Source: Camarhynchus parvulus
Taxonomy: Eukaryota > Chordata > Aves > Passeriformes > Thraupidae
Direction of reading: 5' to 3'
Assembly (NCBI RefSeq): GCF_901933205.1
Contig: NC_044574.1
Coordinates: 4,672,733 to 4,736,732, forward strand
DNA length: 64,000 nt
The notes beneath the pieces are model-generated. The model saw only the letters and a list, made by a program, of their open reading frames with translations. It made no database searches and was not told the DNA's origin. Positions 61,555 through 64,000 of the stretch are shown here, in pieces. How positions within the stretch are numbered: position 1 is the first letter of the stretch; each line of letters begins with the position of its first letter. The translations under genes and the position numbers were made by a program.

Positions 61555-63346
61555 CTAAGGCAAAGTTTCCTAGATAAAGGACTTTGTGCAAGAGCTATGA
61601 CAATGTATTATTGTATCACAATGTATTAGTGGTGCTGTGGGATGTGGATGAGATGTCCAGCCCTGCCTTGAGCTCCAAGACTGAAGTTTATCTGACACCT
61701 GAAGAGCTCAGCGGCAGACCCTGACTGTCCTGAGGGGACACAGCAGGCCCACACAAAGTCTTCAGTGAATCTGAATTGTTCCGGCCAGGTGTACAATAGA
61801 GCTTACAGACAAATGTCAGGGGTTTCTGTGGTCCCACAGAGATGGGATTAGTAGCAATTTCTATTTTTGCTGATTGTGTTCAGTCAGAAAGAAGTAGCTC
61901 ACACAGAGAGACACATGCAGGTGACTGTGAATGTATCAGCCTGGAGATAACAAAATTTAGTAGAGGCATCACAGCTCAGGGACAGGGGATGTGACCTGAG
62001 TACAGTTTGTGATTTACAGCTGAAAGGTCCTCTGCAGATACAAAATCTTTGCTAATAGAATAAAAATCCATTCAGTTTCACAGAGCTGGGATGTTTCATG
62101 TCAGCACCCAGGGCACAGCAAATAAAGCAGCTCTGGGAGTGCTGCTGCCATGGCCAGGGGGACTGGAGGCCTCTGCTGTGGGAGGTTTTGCTTTGCTTTC
62201 AGGGCTCTGAGCACAGCCAGGGATGCACAGGAATGAGACTCCCTCTGCCCAGCACTGACACTGTAAATCCAGCTCTGCAGCTCAGTGGGAACAACCTGCA
62301 GAGCAGAGAGTGTCTGCACCGGGCATGTTTTGAGGAGTCACACTCTCCACTAGCTCTGCTCTAGCGCTGCTTTGCCCCAGTGGGGTTATAAACAGATCAT
62401 CACAAGTGATCAGGTTGATTCTTACATGAACAGTGGCACTAATATTCTGGGCATGACACCCCCTGCAAACATAGAGGGATATCTGCCAGCCCCTTGTCTG
62501 TGGATTAGGAAAAACAGTTGTGGAAAGAGAATTCAAATGGCCCACCAGGAAATCTCAGCATCTAGATCCCACAGCTGCTGAGCTTGAACAAATCTGCTGA
62601 ATTGTGATGTCAAACCATGAGAGCTTGTTTATTTATGACTGTCTAGATGTAGTTCTCCTGAGGAAAGTTGCTTCTATGCCCTGAAATGTGCTGCTTATTC
62701 ACAACTCTCAGTGCTGAATTAGTGCATGGCTGCTGGCATAGGTCCTCCCTTTTGTCTTTGAGTCAAGTTTGAAGTCTGATATTCCAGCTAATATTAAGCT
62801 GAGACTTGGGGCATTCTCTGTCCACTTCCCCATACTGAAAGATGTCTGAGGTCTCATTTCATATATTTTTATTTGGGGAGAGTAGTTCACCTTTTCAATT
62901 AATTTTTCAACACTCTACTTACAGAAAGAATTCAATCTCACTGTTCCTCATGCATTGAATTAACCCAGGGGCTTGGCAACTGTGCAAACACCTGTTAGAC
63001 CTCAGTGAGATGGCTGCTGGTGGAAGCAGGAGCCAGAGAAATCTCAGTTTGAACTACAAACTTTATTTTCCAATGCAGCTCACACTGTTTTTGTGATAAG
63101 GCTTTCTTGGGTTTGTTTTTTTTAAAAAAACCCACTCCTCTGTCTTTTTAAAAGCAATGGCTGCTTCTTAATGCAAAGAGATTTTTCTTAATAATGACAC
63201 AGCACATAATTCTGAAAGCCTGGGGGTGCAGTTTGGCCATTTGGAAAAATGACCTTTGTACTATTACTGGAACTAGCTAGCAGGCTTTGGTGCTTGAATT
63301 TTGTTCTCTCTGTAGCATAAAAAATAGTTCAAAACTTGTTGCTCAG
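61555..63346. other. Unclassified non-coding sequence
   Basis: No gene or named repeat was recognised. GC content is raised at 62090-62380, and neither strand gives a frame with a domain. The T7A7 word at 63118-63131 is the only striking local feature. Confidence 0.45.
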
Positions 63347-63514
63347 TGTGCTGGCTTGGACTGGGGTTGAGTTAATTTTCTTTACTGACCAGAGTGGGGC
63401 TGTGTGGGGATTTCTGCTGAAAAGGGTGTTGATAATACAGGGATGTTTTTCTTGTTGCACAGCATCAAGGCCTTTTCTGCTTCTGACACTGCCATGCTGC
63501 TGAGGGGCTGGGGA
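63347..63514 (+). mobile_element. 5' part of an avian ERVL-like LTR
   Basis: TGTGCTGGCTTGGACTGGGG is followed by TGAGTTAATTTTCTTTACTG, GTTGATAATACAGGGATGTT and CAAGGCCTTTTCTGCTTCTG. I recognise this order as the 5' part of the abundant avian ERVL-type LTRs. The match stops near GAGGGGCTGGGGA, where a second LTR 5' end of the same superfamily begins. Only about 170 bp is present. Confidence 0.75.
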
Positions 63515-64000
63515 TGGCCTGGCTTTGGCTGGGATAGACTTAACTTCTTCTCAGTAGCTGGTACAGTGCTGTGGTTTTCATTTAGAAGGAGAAAAATATT
63601 GACAAAATACTGATGGTTTTGTTTTTGCTAAGTCCTATTTATCCTAAGTCAAGGATATTTTTTTTTTCTTTTGGGTCTCATGGTCTGTCAGTGAGAAGGT
63701 ACAGAAAAGGAACTGGGAGGGACAACAGCCAGGACAGGTGACCCAAACTGGCCAAAGGGACATTCCACACCAGAGAATGGCATGCCCAGCATGTAAACTG
63801 GGGGAGTTATGTGGAACAGGGCCTGATCTGGTTCAGAAAAGCAGCTCTGGCATTGTTGGTCAGTAGGTAGTGAGCACTTGTATTGTGCATCACATATTTG
63901 GAGGGTTTTTTTCTTTTCAGTTGTATCATCAATATTATTATTTTTTACCACTATTATGGTATTTGATTTTGTTTGCAGTTACTAAGCTTCTCTAAATGAT
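63515..64000 (+). mobile_element. Avian ERVL-like LTR, cut by the window end
   Basis: TGGCCTGGCTTTGGCTGGGA restarts the LTR. AGTAGCTGGTACAGTGCTGT, TTATCCTAAGTCAAGGATAT, CCAAACTGGCCAAAGGGACA and GTATTGTGCATCACATATTT follow in the order expected of an ERVL-like avian LTR. The TATA position reads CATGTAAACTGGGG near 63790, a change from the TATATAAA expected there, so promoter function is doubtful. The AT-rich run before the LTR 3' end is visible, but the end itself lies outside the window, so solo LTR versus provirus is open. Confidence 0.82.

Overview
This window reads as non-coding vertebrate chromosome, most likely from a bird and probably a passerine. The main evidence is the interspersed repeats. 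At least thirteen pieces match the 3' end or reverse transcriptase of avian CR1 LINEs, usually with the tail motif ATTCTATGAT or its complement next to a GGTTTGGGTTGGAAGGGACC-like core. Around them lie solo LTRs of several endogenous retrovirus families that look avian. No primate, rodent or other mammalian SINE was recognised. The base composition is AT-rich, and no open frame shows a recognisable protein domain, signal peptide or membrane pattern. The longest open frames (about 222 to 226 codons) fall in the more GC-rich repeat-derived stretches and look like chance. I annotate no protein-coding gene. The window is either a gene desert or the inside of a very large intron.

Layout. 1-5.7 kb: unique AT-rich sequence with a small 30-bp duplication. 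5.7-6.8 kb: two solo LTRs of different families (B, then A) in the same orientation. 9.6-13.7 kb: two more family-A LTRs and two CR1 ends. 13.7-26.9 kb: mostly unique, with one CR1 at 21.5 kb. 26.9-27.9 kb: two further LTRs (D and C), both on the minus strand. 28.6-28.9 kb: a strongly T/G-biased low-complexity tract. 31.9-33.3 kb: a 350-bp direct tandem duplication, then a CR1 end and the fourth family-A LTR. 37.4-39.4 kb: two short CR1 ends and a second, unrelated tandem duplication of about 440 bp. 42.9-55.9 kb: CR1 fragments at wide spacing, plus the second family-B LTR lying between two CR1 pieces. 60.9-61.6 kb: a GC-richer open stretch holding a 41-bp minisatellite. 63.3 kb to the end: two consecutive LTR 5' ends of an avian ERVL-like family, cut by the window edge.

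The most informative pattern is family A. Its four LTR copies all carry an AT-rich simple-sequence segment at the same internal place, just before the conserved 3' portion. Each copy has expanded it differently: AATAG pentamers, a TATAA/TGTAA array, a mixed AT array, or a short unexpanded form. In the two pentamer-expanded copies the AATAAA hexamer present in the other two is gone. This shows how one retroviral LTR family can seed different microsatellites. Family A has exact 6-bp target duplications (class II/ERVK-like) and family B has a 4-bp duplication (class I-like), which fixes their ends to the base.

Family assignments rest on remembered consensus features and could not be checked by database search. 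Coordinates of LTR ends with target duplications are exact; CR1 ends are approximate.
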